Part shown: one piece after another, positions 48,668-58,630 of the stretch
Numbering within the stretch: position 1 is the stretch's first letter
Layout of the letters: each line of letters begins with the position of its first letter
Assembly (NCBI RefSeq): GCF_000018865.1
Contig: NC_010175.1
Location: forward strand, 3,100,001-3,164,000
From: Chloroflexus aurantiacus J-10-fl
GTDB taxonomy: Bacteria; Chloroflexota; Chloroflexia; Chloroflexales; Chloroflexaceae
Direction: 5' to 3'
DNA: 64,000 nt
Program-made: the position numbers and the translations under genes
Notes under the pieces: model-generated
The model's database searches: none
Told to the model about the DNA's origin: nothing
Seen by the model: only the letters and a program-made list of their open reading frames with translations

Positions 48668-48708
48668 ACATAGATATATCGCTTTTTCGTCTGAAACGGA
48701 GGTCAATC

Positions 48709-51165
48709 GTGACGCTCAACCCCACCCGTATCGGAAAGGCTATCGGTATTACCGCCGGCGCACTTGCGGCGTTGGCCGGTATTGGTGCAATCACAGCGTT
48801 ACGCCGTCCTCTCCCCCGTACCGGCGGTCGTATCAGGCTACCCGGCCTGCGCGCAGCGGTTGAAGTACGTCGTGACCGCTGGGGTATTCCTCATATCTAC
48901 GCCGAACACAACGACGACCTCTTCTGTGCACTTGGCTATGTTCACGCCCAGGATCGTCTCTGGCAAATGGAGCTGCATCGCCGGATTGGGCACGGTCGCC
49001 TGGCAGAGATTGTCGGGCCGGCAGCCCTCGATTCTGACCGTTTCATTCGCACCCTGGGCTTTAGCCGCCTGGTGCAGCGCGAAGTCTCGCTGCTCGATGA
49101 CGAGACCGCGACGCTGATGACCGCCTATCTGCGCGGCGTGAATGCCTGTATCGATCAGACCACTCATCGCCTACCACTCGAATTTACCATTCTCGGCATT
49201 CAGCCCCAACCGTGGGAACTGACCGATTTGCTGGTCTGGCCGAAAATGATGGCACTCACGCTGTCGAGTAACTGGATGCAAGAGTTGTTGCAGGCGCAGA
49301 TCGTCGCTCTGGTTGGGGTGGAGCGGGCCATTGCATTGCGCCCTCGTTATCCAGAAGATGGTCCACTGACCGTGCCGGCGGATGCTCACTACACACCTGA
49401 TCTCGGCGCGGCTGCGTTGCAGTTGGCCAGTGACGCGGCTCTCTTCACCGGTGAAAATGAGACGCCGCAGGGTTCAAACGCCTGGGTTGTCTCCGGGCAA
49501 CGTACAACGAGCGGTCGCCCGTTGTTAGCGAATGATCCCCATCTCAACCTTTCGCTCCCCAACCTCTGGTATCAGGTTCACCTGGAGGGCGGTGATTTTC
49601 ACGTGGCGGGGGCGACGATTCCGGCCACCTGTGGCGTGATTATCGGCCACAACCGTCGCATTGCCTGGGGACTCACGAACGCTCGCACCGATAATCAAGA
49701 CCTCTTCATCGAGCAGTTTGATGCCGCTGATCCGCTGCGGTATCGCTGGCGCGACGAATGGCTGACTGCCGAGGTGGTACGCGAGACGATCCACGTCAAG
49801 GGGCAGACTGAACCTACGGTCATCGATGTCCGTATCACGCATCACGGCCCAATCATTGATCCGGTGGCCGGTGCGTTGCGCGGTGAACCGACCACAACCG
49901 ATACCACGACGCAGGCACTGGCCCTGCGCTGGACCGCCCTTGATCCCTCGCCAACCCTTACGCGAGCTGTGTTCAGGCTCAACCGCGCTCAGAACTGGGA
50001 TGAATTTCGGGCGGCCCTGCAAGACTGGGATGTCCCCCCGCAGAATGTGGTCTATGCCGACATCGACGGTCATATTGGCTACTGCCTGGCCGGGCGCCTG
50101 CCGATTCGCCGACAGAGCGACGGTTCGTTACCGGTACCCGGCTGGAGCGGCGAGTACGAATGGGCAGGCTACATTCCGTTTGTCGAATTGCCCAGCCAGC
50201 TCGATCCGCCGGCTGGTGCTCTGGTCACTGCCAACCACCGGATTATCGATGAGCGCTACCCGACCAGCGCTCCGATCCGTGGTCTCTGGCTCAATCCCTA
50301 TCGCGCCCAGCGCATTCAGGCATTGCTTGATGAACACAAACAACACGACGTGCGCAGTTTTGCCCGAATCCAGGGCGATGTGGTCTCGTTGCCCGGCAAG
50401 GCCCTGGTCGAACAGGTCGCTCGCTTACAGCTCGAACCCGGCATGGAGCAGCGCGTTCGCGATCTGTTTGTCACCTGGGATGGTCACCTGCACCCCGAAA
50501 GCGTCGGTGGAGCGATCTATGAGGGACTGCGTTACCACTTGCTGCGCATTGTGTACCAGGAAATCAGCGATCTCTTTCAGGCACCGGCTGCGCTGGGGTC
50601 TTTCAGCGTTCTGCCGGCCAACATCTATCTCGAATGTGCCTTGCCAACCGTCCTGGCGCGCATGGCCAGCCAGCCACTCGACCAGCCTGATGCATGGCTG
50701 GGTCAGGGCCGCAGTTGGGGCGGTGTCTTGCGGGCGGCACTGGGGCGGACCGTGGCTGAACTTACCGAACGGCTCGGCGATGACCCCAACCGCTGGCAGT
50801 ATGGCCGCTTACACACCCTGACCCTCCGCCATCCCCTGGGCAGTGTGCCGGCGCTTACCCCGCTCTTCAATCGGGGGCCGTGGCCGATTGGTGGCGATCT
50901 CGATACCGTCAACCACTGCTACCTGCCGCGCGATAATGCCGGCATGAAAATTACCAATGGGGTGTCGGTACGCTTCATTTTTGATCTGAACGATTGGGAT
51001 AACTCGCGTGCTATTCTTCCCGGCGGGCAAAGCGGCCATCCGGCCAGCCCGCACTACGCCGATATGATTGCAGCCTGGCGGGCCGGCGCGTATCATCCGC
51101 TCTTATGGAGCCGCCCGGCGGTTGAACGCCATTCGACACAGGTGCTGACCTTACTTGCCGACTAA
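48709..51165 (+). CDS. Penicillin acylase family protein
   Basis: N-terminal-nucleophile amidase of 818 residues, made as a precursor that cleaves itself into two chains. The catalytic Ser of the beta chain is Ser256 in PQGSNAWVVSG, followed by LLANDPHLNLSLPNLWYQVHL and ITHHGPII, typical of the family. Substrates of relatives include penicillins, acyl-homoserine lactones and other amides; which applies here is unknown. The N-terminal hydrophobic stretch (AIGITAGALAALAGIGAITAL) is a signal or membrane anchor. Its last ~20 codons form part of the 246-bp triplication. Confidence 0.88.
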   Translation: MTLNPTRIGKAIGITAGALAALAGIGAITALRRPLPRTGGRIRLPGLRAAVEVRRDRWGIPHIYAEHNDDLFCALGYVHAQDRLWQMELHRRIGHGRLAEIVGPAALDSDRFIRTLGFSRLVQREVSLLDDETATLMTAYLRGVNACIDQTTHRLPLEFTILGIQPQPWELTDLLVWPKMMALTLSSNWMQELLQAQIVALVGVERAIALRPRYPEDGPLTVPADAHYTPDLGAAALQLASDAALFTGENETPQGSNAWVVSGQRTTSGRPLLANDPHLNLSLPNLWYQVHLEGGDFHVAGATIPATCGVIIGHNRRIAWGLTNARTDNQDLFIEQFDAADPLRYRWRDEWLTAEVVRETIHVKGQTEPTVIDVRITHHGPIIDPVAGALRGEPTTTDTTTQALALRWTALDPSPTLTRAVFRLNRAQNWDEFRAALQDWDVPPQNVVYADIDGHIGYCLAGRLPIRRQSDGSLPVPGWSGEYEWAGYIPFVELPSQLDPPAGALVTANHRIIDERYPTSAPIRGLWLNPYRAQRIQALLDEHKQHDVRSFARIQGDVVSLPGKALVEQVARLQLEPGMEQRVRDLFVTWDGHLHPESVGGAIYEGLRYHLLRIVYQEISDLFQAPAALGSFSVLPANIYLECALPTVLARMASQPLDQPDAWLGQGRSWGGVLRAALGRTVAELTERLGDDPNRWQYGRLHTLTLRHPLGSVPALTPLFNRGPWPIGGDLDTVNHCYLPRDNAGMKITNGVSVRFIFDLNDWDNSRAILPGGQSGHPASPHYADMIAAWRAGAYHPLLWSRPAVERHSTQVLTLLAD

Positions 51166-51199
51166 GAACATCTGTGGCAACGTGATACTGGTTCATAGT

Positions 51200-51394
51200 A
51201 TGGTGAATGACCAGCTTAACAATCTTTTCCGGCTTATTACCGCCTGTACGTCGCGCCCGGTGTGGCTGGTCGGTGGTGCAGTCCGAGAGCTTTTAACCGG
51301 GCATCAGCCGGTTGATCTCGATCTCGCGATTGACGGGAGTGGCCTTGCTTATGGAGCCGCCCGGCGGTTGAACGCCATTCGACACAGGTGCTGA
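51200..51394 (+). pseudogene. Truncated duplicate of the nucleotidyltransferase 5' end (unit 1)
   Basis: Starts at the same ATG position as the real gene and follows VWLVGGAVRELLTGHQPVDLD, then runs into duplicated acylase 3' sequence and stops. Only the first part of the catalytic domain is encoded, so it cannot be functional alone. Confidence 0.7.
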
Positions 51395-51445
51395 CCTTAC
51401 TTGCCGACTAAAGACATCTGTGGCGACGTGATCCTGGTTCGTGTT

Positions 51446-51640
51446 ATGGTGAATGACCAGCTTAACAACCTGTTCCAGCTTATTACCGCCTGTACGTCGC
51501 GCCCGGTGTGGCTGGTCGGTGGTGCAGTCCGAGAGCTTTTAACCGGGCATCAGCCGGTTGATCTCGATCTCGCGATTGACGGGAGTGGCCTGGCTTATGG
51601 AGCCGCCCGGCGGTTGAACGCCATTCGACACAGGTGCTGA
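51446..51640 (+). pseudogene. Truncated duplicate of the nucleotidyltransferase 5' end (unit 2)
   Basis: As the previous unit, exactly 246 bp further on and nearly identical to the start of the real gene. It ends in the same acylase-derived tail and stop. Confidence 0.7.
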
Positions 51641-51691
51641 CCTTACTTGCCGACTAAGGACATCTGTGGCGACGTGATCCTGGTTCGTGTT

Positions 51692-53149
51692 ATGGTGAAT
51701 GACCAGCTTAACAACCTGTTCCAGCTTATTACCGCTTGTACGTCGCGCCCGGTGTGGCTGGTCGGTGGTGCAGTCCGAGAGCTTTTAACCGGGCACCAGC
51801 CGGTTGATCTCGATCTCGCGATTGACGGGAGTGGCCTGGCGCTCGCGCAGGCGCTGGCCGATGCCGGCCAGGGCACCTTCGTGCTGCTTGATCGCGAACG
51901 TGATACCGGTCGCGTCGTGCTGCCTGATAGCATCGTGATCGACTGCGCCCGCCTGCGGGCAACCGATATTGTGTCCGATCTTTACCTGCGCGACTTTACC
52001 GTAAATGCGCTGGCACTCCCGTTGGATGCAGCACGCTGGGGCGACTGGAGTGCATTACTTGATCCACTCGACGGGCAGGCCGATCTTGCCGCACGCCGCT
52101 TGCGCCCGTGTACCCCGACCAGTCTACGCGATGACCCGTTGCGCGTGATTCGGGCCGGTCGCTTTCGCGCCACCCATCAGCTCATCCCTGTGCCCGAACT
52201 GGTGACCCCTGCGCGTGAGGTAGTCCCATTGCTATCAGCGATTGCCGTTGAACGCATCCGTGACGAATTGCTCAAGCTCTGCGATGGGTTAGCTGCCGCT
52301 GCCGGTTTGCGCTTCCTGGATCAGGTCGGCGCACTCACCGCCATCTTCCCCGAACTGGAAGCGGCACGTACCTGCGATCAGCCGCACGTCCATTTTCTGC
52401 CGGTGTTGGCCCATATGCTGGAAACAGTTGCCGCGCTGGATTGGCTGATTGACAACGGCGAGCCACCTGTTGCCGTCCAGACCCATCCCCACCTGGAACG
52501 CATACTCCCGTTTGCCGATCAGTATCAGGCTCTTCTCCACCAACGGCGCGGCAATGTCCGGCGGGCAGCCCTCTTAAAACTGGCAGCCCTGCTCCACGAT
52601 AACGCCAAACCGCAGACGAAAGTCAGCCATCCCGATGGTACAGTAACCTTCTACGGCCATCAGGGGTTGGGTGCCGAGCGCGTTTTGATCATCGCTCAGC
52701 GCTTACGGCTCAGTCGGGCCGATACCGCATACCTGGCCTGCATTGTTCGTGAACATATGCGTCCAGGCCAAATGCGGAGTGGTGGTCAACTCACGGAACG
52801 GGGGATTGCCCGCTTCTTCCGTGATACCGGCGATGCCGGGCCTGACATTCTCTTGCACGAACTGGCCGACCATCTGGCAACCCGTGGCCCCTGGCTTGAC
52901 CCAATGGCGTGGCGGGAACATCTCCATTGGGTGGCAATGATGCTGAACCATTACTGGAACGCGCCGACCCCACCGCCGCCACCATTACTGCGTGGCGACA
53001 CCCTAATGGCTGCGTTGGGGATCAAACCGGGGCCGGAAGTAGGTCGCCTGTTACGCTTAATCCACGAAGCGCAACTGGCGGGAGAGATTCATAGTCCTGA
53101 AGAGGCGATTGCGCTGGCTCGCACACTACAGACCACCGATCACGGATAA
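51692..53149 (+). CDS. CCA tRNA nucleotidyltransferase / poly(A) polymerase family protein with HD domain
   Basis: Class II nucleotidyltransferase of 485 residues. The head has the GG...DxD site (WLVGGAVRELL, VDLDLAIDG), followed by IVIDCARL, RDFTVNALALPL and RDDPLRVIRAGRF for nucleotide and tRNA handling, and a C-terminal HD domain (LLKLAALLHDNAKP, FYGHQGLGAERV). It probably adds or repairs the tRNA CCA end. The ATG at 51692 is in the third repeat unit and has no strong ribosome site; it may depend on the upstream duplicated starts for ribosome traffic (inference). Confidence 0.88.
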   Translation: MVNDQLNNLFQLITACTSRPVWLVGGAVRELLTGHQPVDLDLAIDGSGLALAQALADAGQGTFVLLDRERDTGRVVLPDSIVIDCARLRATDIVSDLYLRDFTVNALALPLDAARWGDWSALLDPLDGQADLAARRLRPCTPTSLRDDPLRVIRAGRFRATHQLIPVPELVTPAREVVPLLSAIAVERIRDELLKLCDGLAAAAGLRFLDQVGALTAIFPELEAARTCDQPHVHFLPVLAHMLETVAALDWLIDNGEPPVAVQTHPHLERILPFADQYQALLHQRRGNVRRAALLKLAALLHDNAKPQTKVSHPDGTVTFYGHQGLGAERVLIIAQRLRLSRADTAYLACIVREHMRPGQMRSGGQLTERGIARFFRDTGDAGPDILLHELADHLATRGPWLDPMAWREHLHWVAMMLNHYWNAPTPPPPPLLRGDTLMAALGIKPGPEVGRLLRLIHEAQLAGEIHSPEEAIALARTLQTTDHG

Positions 53150-53156
53150 CGGATCA

Positions 53157-53309
53157 TCAGCGTGGTCGGCGCGGCAAACGGATCTGGTCGGTCTGCTGCC
53201 GTTCACCGGCGGCAGGACGATCATCGTCAAGGAGCGGCAACAGGATCAGGGTCAGTGCAATCATCCCAAACAACAACAACGATGGCAGGAATGACACCAA
53301 ATCGTTCAT
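53157..53309 (-). CDS. Small membrane protein, 50 aa
   Basis: A frame too short for routine gene calling. It encodes 50 residues with one membrane helix (LLLFGMIALTLILLPLL) and a charged tail ending LPRRPR. GGAGG lies six bases before the ATG, which supports translation. It converges with the nucleotidyltransferase gene and ends 8 bp from it. Function unknown. Confidence 0.6.
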   Translation of the reverse strand: MNDLVSFLPSLLLFGMIALTLILLPLLDDDRPAAGERQQTDQIRLPRRPR

Positions 53310-53402
53310 GACGTGCCTCCGTCTGAAATGGTAACGCTTGAATGGCAGGCGTCATCATCGTAACGAGGAGGCTACGCAGAGAGAATGACAGCGATCTGAT
53401 GT

Positions 53403-53798
53403 CTAGCTGATGTATGAGCGCAGTACATCACGCACGATTTGTTCGAGGCGATCCAGCGGGAAAGGCTTAGACAAATAATAATCGATACGTTGCTCGCGAG
53501 CGCGTCGTTCTAGCTCAGGCGTCGCATAGGCTGTAATCATCACCACACAGGTATCAGGCGAAGTCTCCTTGATCGCAGCCGCAAGCTGCAAGCCATTCAT
53601 ACCTGGCATATTGTAATCGGTGATGACGAGCGGCACTTTCCTGAGCGCAATCTGGGCAAGCGCGTCAGCACCGCTGTTGACGGTAATAATATCGTATCCC
53701 CCGGTCAAATCTCGCATCAAGCGATGCAAGATGATGAGAATATCAGGCTCATCCTCGACTAGAATGATTGCCGGATTGCGACCGGAAAAATCGGACAT
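53403..53798 (-). CDS. Single-domain response regulator
   Basis: CheY-like receiver of 131 residues without an output domain. Acidic pair in ILVEDEPDIL, phosphorylated Asp in LVITDYNMPGMNG, Thr/Ser switch at MITAYA and Lys in YYLSKPFP. AAGGAG precedes the ATG. Likely a phosphorelay intermediate or motor/enzyme effector; no kinase nearby. Confidence 0.88.
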   Translation of the reverse strand: MSDFSGRNPAIILVEDEPDILIILHRLMRDLTGGYDIITVNSGADALAQIALRKVPLVITDYNMPGMNGLQLAAAIKETSPDTCVVMITAYATPELERRAREQRIDYYLSKPFPLDRLEQIVRDVLRSYIS

Positions 53799-54535
53799 AG
53801 GAGAAACTCCTTAACCTCCCACAAGCCCTGTTACCTGTAAACAATCCACCCCGCAACTGGCGAATATGGCGGTATTGTATCACAGCCCTGCATGACGGGC
53901 AAGCACCGAAGAAGTGGTATTATACGCATGACCAGGGAGACATGAACATGACAGTAGCACCTGAGAACCAGACACACCTGTAAAGGCCGTACAAAAGGTG
54001 GGTTAAAGCTGATGAACGCTCACTGTCTTACTGCAAGTTCTGGCAAAACATCTGCTCTTCTAACGGAACGTATCTCATAAGACCGTGCCTCCATCATATT
54101 ACGCCAGCACAGGCTGATGAACGTTTCCAACGTACCAGAGACAGCATGTCTTGCTTTTAGTGTACCTGAAAGGAAAAGCTTTGTCGCCTGTTCACGGAGT
54201 AATCACGCGCTGGACTGAACATCGTTTACGCTCCGTGATGCCCACAGTATGTGATCTGGCATGCGGAAGCCTGGCTCCCGTTGCCATCGTACTCGAGGTC
54301 AGGTATAAGTCGTACCGGTCACAGGTAGGGTGTGCGTTCTGGTTCCGATGATCTGGTCTGTTAACGATGAAGGACATGTTCGTCAGTACTCGCGGCTAAC
54401 ATAAGGCATACACACCTGATTTCGTCAGAGGATAGAGCGAGTGATAATAAAACAAGACTACGTCGCCTGAAAACATTGTCCTGCCGCCATCGCAACGTAA
54501 CCTATATGGGTCTTTTGTAAAGAAGAACACCAGTT
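53799..54535. other. Non-coding gap with decayed MITE-A traces
   Basis: At 54063-54170 the sequence GGAACGTATCTCATAAGACC and what follows resemble the left half of MITE-A. A worn GGCATGCGGAAGCC core is near 54257. No gene is supported here. The upstream side leads to the AEC transporter start without a clear promoter. Confidence 0.4.
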
Positions 54536-55441
54536 ATGAGTCAACTACCCGGCATCTTCCTGAATGTGCTCGCCCCGGTTTTTCTGCTGGTTTTGCTTGG
54601 TTACATTACCGGCCCCCGGCTGCAACTCGAAGCCCGTACCCTCTCGCGATTCGCCTATTTTATTTTGACCCCCGCCTTTGTCTTTTACATCCTCAGCCAA
54701 ACGCGCATCGAAGCTGGCCTGGCCGGGCGTATGATCGGCTTCATCACAGTGGTCTACCTCGGTTCGATAGTGATTGCCTTCCTGGTTGCCAGGCTATTGA
54801 GGCGCAGTGCCAAAATGACCGCGGCGTATGTGATGATTGCCGCCTTTGGTAATGTCGGTAATTTTGGCTTACCGATCATTCAGTTCGCCGAAGGTCAGGT
54901 AGCACTTGGTGTGGCCACCGTTTACTTTTTGGCCAATCTGGTACTGGCATTTATTGTGTGCGTTGGTGCTGCAAACTTCAGCCGCGGTTTTAGTCTGGGG
55001 ATGGCAGCGCAGGTCTTCCGCACTCCTGCTCTCCTTGCCCTGCCGCCGGCCTTATTGTTTAACTGGCTCAACATCAGCCTACCGCCGGTGGTGATGCGTC
55101 CGCTGGAACTCCTTTCCGGTGCGCTTATTCCGACCATGCTAGTCGTGTTAGGAGCACAACTGGCAGCTGCCGGCATTCCACGGATCAACGCAGACCTCCT
55201 CATTGCCAGCGCCATTCGGCTGATTAGCGGGCCGGTGCTGGCATTTGCTACCGTAGGCTGGTTTGCGTTACCGCAATTAGAACGTAACGTTGGAATCTTG
55301 CAGGCCAGTATGCCGACGGCAGTCCTGGTCAGCATTATTGCGATGGAGAATGAACTGCTCCCAGAATTTGTTACGGCTACCGTGTTATTCTCGAATCTGG
55401 TTAGTATCATTTCACTGGCCATAGTTTTAGTCTTACTATAA
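54536..55441 (+). CDS. AEC-family transporter (auxin efflux carrier superfamily)
   Basis: Membrane protein of 301 residues with about ten hydrophobic segments in two halves. It has NVLAPVFLLVLLGYITGPRL at the start, FGNVGNFGLPI in the first half and a matching MPTAVLVSIIAMEN in the second, both typical of AEC carriers. Members move organic acids such as malate or malonate; the substrate here is unknown. It is followed after 133 bp by a TRAP binding protein gene, which has its own promoter. Confidence 0.88.
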   Translation: MSQLPGIFLNVLAPVFLLVLLGYITGPRLQLEARTLSRFAYFILTPAFVFYILSQTRIEAGLAGRMIGFITVVYLGSIVIAFLVARLLRRSAKMTAAYVMIAAFGNVGNFGLPIIQFAEGQVALGVATVYFLANLVLAFIVCVGAANFSRGFSLGMAAQVFRTPALLALPPALLFNWLNISLPPVVMRPLELLSGALIPTMLVVLGAQLAAAGIPRINADLLIASAIRLISGPVLAFATVGWFALPQLERNVGILQASMPTAVLVSIIAMENELLPEFVTATVLFSNLVSIISLAIVLVLL

Positions 55442-55501
55442 AGAGCTTTGACTTGCAAATCACTGAATCAACAAATGTTTTTCGATCAATAACATCAGGA
55501 T

Positions 55502-55530
55502 TTGCGTAATTTCGTGATTTCGTGTATAAT
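55502..55530 (+). promoter_or_regulatory. Promoter of the TRAP binding-protein gene
   Basis: TTGCGT (55502-55507), 17 bp, TATAAT (55525-55530), with TG ahead of the -10. The spacer contains the direct repeat ATTTCGTGATTTCGTG. It lies 45 bp before the gene start. Confidence 0.7.
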
Positions 55531-55574
55531 TAAAGTACCGAATATTCATTATTCAGATTGCCCAGGAGCACAAC

Positions 55575-56786
55575 ATGAAACGACGAGAGTTTCTGCGTGG
55601 CGCCGCAGCAGGCGTTCTCGGTGGCCTTGGTCTGACTCTGGCAGCATGTGGTCAGCCTCCGGCTGTGACCAACCCACCCACTTCGGCGCCTGCCCAGCCG
55701 ACGGCAGCAGGTGGTGAACAACCGACAGCAGCAGCAACCACGGCCCCGGCACCGGCAACGCAAGCCCCCGCTCAGGGTTCGTCAATGCCGGCAGTTGAAT
55801 GGCGTATGGGCACGAGCTGGCCAATCGCGCTTGATACCATCTATGGTGGTGCAACAGTGCTGGCCGAGCGGGTTGCCGAGCTGTCGAATGGCATGTTCAA
55901 AATCACCACCTTCCCCGCTGGTGAACTGTTCCCCGGTCTTGAAGTACTTCAGAACGTTTCGCAGGGTACCGTCGAGTCGGGCCACACCGCACTCTATTAC
56001 TATGTCGGTCTCGATCCGGCGTGGGCGTTTGCGACTTCATTGCCATTTGGCTTGACTGCCCAACAGCAAAACTCGTGGCTCTACCATGGTGGTGGTGAAC
56101 AGGCCGTCAACAAGCTGGGTGAGAACTTTGGTGTGATTAGCTTTGCCGCCGGTAATACCGGTACCCAGATGGGTGGCTGGTTCCGTCGCGAGATCAACAC
56201 TGTTGCCGATATGCAGGGTCTCAAGATGCGCATCCCCGGTCTGGGAGCCCAGGTCATGCTACGGCTCGGCGTAGTTACGCAGACCCTGCCCGGTGGTGAA
56301 ATCTTCCAGGCGCTCTCGACCGGTGCCATCGATGCTGCCGAGTGGGTCGGTCCATACGACGACGAGAAACTTGGCTTGCCTGATGCAGCCGAGTTCTACT
56401 ACGCGCCGGGTTGGTGGGAGCCGGGTCCTAGCCTGCACGCAGTCTTCAATCTCGATGCCTGGAACAAGCTGCCGAAGGAGTACCAGAATTTCCTTCGGGT
56501 TGCAGCATGGGAATCGAACATGAACATGCTCGCCAAGTACGATGCGCTGAACAACGATGCTCTTGAGCGTATTGTTGCCAAGGGTAAGCAGTTGCGCGTC
56601 TACAGCGACGAGATTCTCAGCGCGGCCCAAAAGGCAGCATTCGAGTTGTATGCTGAGTATGAAAGCAGCTCGGCAGCCTTCCGCGAGATCTTACCCGGTT
56701 GGAACGCTTTCCGCCAGAAGATCCAGCGCTGGCACCAGACCAACGAGCTGCCATTCAATAATTTCGTTAAGAACAACCCCGTTTAA
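55575..56786 (+). CDS. TRAP transporter binding protein (DctP family), Tat-exported lipoprotein
   Basis: Solute-binding protein of 403 residues of the DctP/TakP class, which hands carboxylates to a DctQM membrane pair. The signal has a Tat motif (RREFLRG) and a lipobox (LAAC), followed by a Pro/Ala/Thr linker and the binding domain with [37 protein letters not shown] and the conserved Arg in KMRIPG. TakP-like members bind 2-oxo acids. Its dctQM partners lie 3 kb away on the opposite strand. A good terminator follows. Confidence 0.88.
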   Translation: MKRREFLRGAAAGVLGGLGLTLAACGQPPAVTNPPTSAPAQPTAAGGEQPTAAATTAPAPATQAPAQGSSMPAVEWRMGTSWPIALDTIYGGATVLAERVAELSNGMFKITTFPAGELFPGLEVLQNVSQGTVESGHTALYYYVGLDPAWAFATSLPFGLTAQQQNSWLYHGGGEQAVNKLGENFGVISFAAGNTGTQMGGWFRREINTVADMQGLKMRIPGLGAQVMLRLGVVTQTLPGGEIFQALSTGAIDAAEWVGPYDDEKLGLPDAAEFYYAPGWWEPGPSLHAVFNLDAWNKLPKEYQNFLRVAAWESNMNMLAKYDALNNDALERIVAKGKQLRVYSDEILSAAQKAAFELYAEYESSSAAFREILPGWNAFRQKIQRWHQTNELPFNNFVKNNPV

Positions 56787-56806
56787 ATTCGAGCATTGGA
56801 AGTAAT

Positions 56807-56846
56807 AAAGTCGGGTGGAGCAGAGGCTTCACCCGACTTTTTGTTT
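56807..56846 (+). terminator. Rho-independent terminator of the TRAP binding-protein gene
   Basis: AAAGTCGGGTG, 12-nt loop, CACCCGACTTT followed by TTGTTTG. Eleven-bp stem with a U-rich tail, 21 bp after the stop codon. Confidence 0.85.
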
Positions 56847-56931
56847 GTACGCAAACCCGGTAGGGGCACGGCCAGGCATCTCTACCGACTGTTCAGTGAC
56901 TCTGGTTTAATAGCAGTCATTGCAGATTTTC

Positions 56932-57282
56932 TAGAACTTATTTCATAAAAGCTGTACGGTCGTGCTACCCGGCCATTGCCCAGGCCCGTGAACGCTTGCC
57001 AATGACCAACGAAAGTCTACCCTGCTCCCAGTCTGCCAGTATGGAAGCGAGGAGCGCTGACGATCATCGCCAGTGCCATCACTCGTTGGATTGGGTGCCT
57101 TACTTGCTTGTCATGCGCGTGTTGCGAAGTTTGGAGTGCGGCAGCCATACTGCCGCGCCAGCCGTGCTTACGATTTGGCGCGTGTTACGTCGTTGACCCG
57201 GCTGGAAACAAGGATGCTGTGTGTGCTCGTCACGATCATGGAGTCGGTCAGCAATGGGAGATGTTTTTTGAAATAGGTTCTA
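56932..57282 (+). mobile_element. MITE-A copy 3 (long form)
   Basis: A 351-bp copy with both ends intact (TAGAACTTATTTCATAAAA and TTTTTTGAAATAGGTTCTA) and TA at each border. It contains ~75 bp (around CCCGTGAACGCTTGCCAATG) absent from the two short copies but present in the fragments at 3083 and 42546, so this is closest to the ancestral form. Confidence 0.8.
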
Positions 57283-57284
57283 AC

Positions 57285-57313
57285 GACACCTGAAGGTCGC
57301 ACCTTCAGGTGTC
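57285..57313. repeat. Perfect 13-bp hairpin beside MITE-A
   Basis: GACACCTGAAGGT, loop CGC, exact complement, beginning 3 bp after the element's right end. No U-tract and no gene end nearby. Confidence 0.5.
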
Positions 57314-57339
57314 ATACTGTGGTACCAAAGCCTGCCATT

Positions 57340-58520
57340 CCCCTGGGAGCGCGCGCCTCCGGCACGCTCGCCACCTGCACCAGCCTGCTATCCCCTGGGA
57401 GCGCGCGCCTCCGGGGCGCTCCCCACTGGAACCAGCTCGCGACAACGATAGCCATTCCGACACCGCTGGTTCCCGCCCCCAGCGGGGGCGGGTGAGGGTG
57501 GGGGCGTGTCTGGAGGCACTGGGAGCGCGCGCCTCCGGCTCACTCACCACCTGCACCAGCCTGCCATCCCCAAGGAGCGCGCGCCTCCGGGGTGCTCCCC
57601 ACTGGAACCAGCCCGCGACAACGATAGCCATTCCGCCCCCGCTGGTTCCCGCCCCCAGCGGGGGCGGGTGAGGGTGGGGGCGTGTCTGGCGGCACTGGGA
57701 GCGCGCGCCTCTGGCGTGCTCGCTACCTGCACCAGCCTGCCATTCCCCTGGGAGCGCGCGCCTCCGGCACGCTCCCCACTGGAACCAGCTTGCGACAACG
57801 ATAGCCATTCCGACACGGCTGGTTCCCGCCCCCAGCGGGGGCGGGTGAGGGTGGGGGCGTGTCTGGCGGCACTGGGAGCGTGCGCCTCCGGCGTGCTCAC
57901 CGCCTGCGCCAGCCTGCCATCCCCTGGGAGCGCGCGCCTCCGGCGTGCTCAGTGCCTGCGCCAGCCTGCCATCCCCTGGGAGCGCGCGCCTCCGGCGCGC
58001 TCCCCACTGGAACCAGCTCGCGACAACGATAGCCATTCCGCCCCTGCTGGTTCCCGCCCCCAGCGTGGGTAGATGAGGGTGGGGGTGTGTCTGGAGGCAC
58101 TGGGAGCGCGCGCCTCTGGCTCACTCACCACCTGCACCAGCCTGCTATCCCCTGGGAGCGCGCGCCTCCGGCGTGCTCGCCACTGGAACCAGCTCGCGAC
58201 AACGATAGCCATTCCGCCCCCGCTGGTTCCCGCCCCAGCGGGGGCAGGTGAGGGTGGGGGTGTGTCTGGAGGGACTGGGAGTGTGCGCCTCCGGCGTGCT
58301 CCTCACCGGCACCAGCCTGCGCCAGCGGGAACCATCCGGCACCGGCAGTTCCCGCTCCCGGTGGGCTATGCATTACCCATAACTTAAATACTGCATTGCC
58401 CGCGTGCCGGAGCGGGTCGGGGGCGTGATGACGGGCGTGCTCCCCAGCCGGGTGCTGGGAGCGCGCGCCTCCGGCGCGCATGGTGCCGGTACCAGTGCTG
58501 GAGGGAGGAGCCAGGCGCAA
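57340..58520. repeat. GC-rich tandem repeat array 3
   Basis: At least five complete and several partial units of about 170-180 bp. Each has GGGAGCGCGCGCCTCCGG, CACTGGAACCAGCTCGCGAC, ACGATAGCCATTCCG, the palindrome GCCCCCAGCGGGGGC and G5-C-G3-TGA-G3-T-G5 (57484-57504, 57660-57680, 57837-57857, with variants near 58066 and 58240). Apparent reading frames here are in repeats on both strands and have no start sites or family match, so I treat the region as non-coding. Confidence 0.8.
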
Positions 58521-58630
58521 GCTCCCGCCCCTGGCGGCATTCACGGACGGCCAGGATAGATGAACGAATACAACGTCTACCCTATCAGGAAGCCCTGGAT
58601 CAAATGTCTGCCCTCCCCTCTCCCACCCCC

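Larger units (their letters stand above)
51102..51839 (+). repeat. Three tandem 246-bp units across a gene boundary
   Basis: Units 51102-51347, 51348-51593 and 51594-51839. Each contains the acylase 3' end and the first ~50 codons of the nucleotidyltransferase. Units 2 and 3 are nearly identical; unit 1 differs at several bases (AACATCTGTGGCAACG versus GACATCTGTGGCGACG). The acylase ends in unit 1 and the real nucleotidyltransferase starts in unit 3. Confidence 0.9.

Noticed and set aside
57305-58212. Open frames of up to 243 codons in array 3
   Set aside because: Same reasons as array 1: repeat-derived frames on both strands, with no recognisable family.
57340-58520. GC-rich arrays as CRISPR
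   Set aside because: Units are 118-187 bp and similar throughout, with no short constant repeat and variable spacers.
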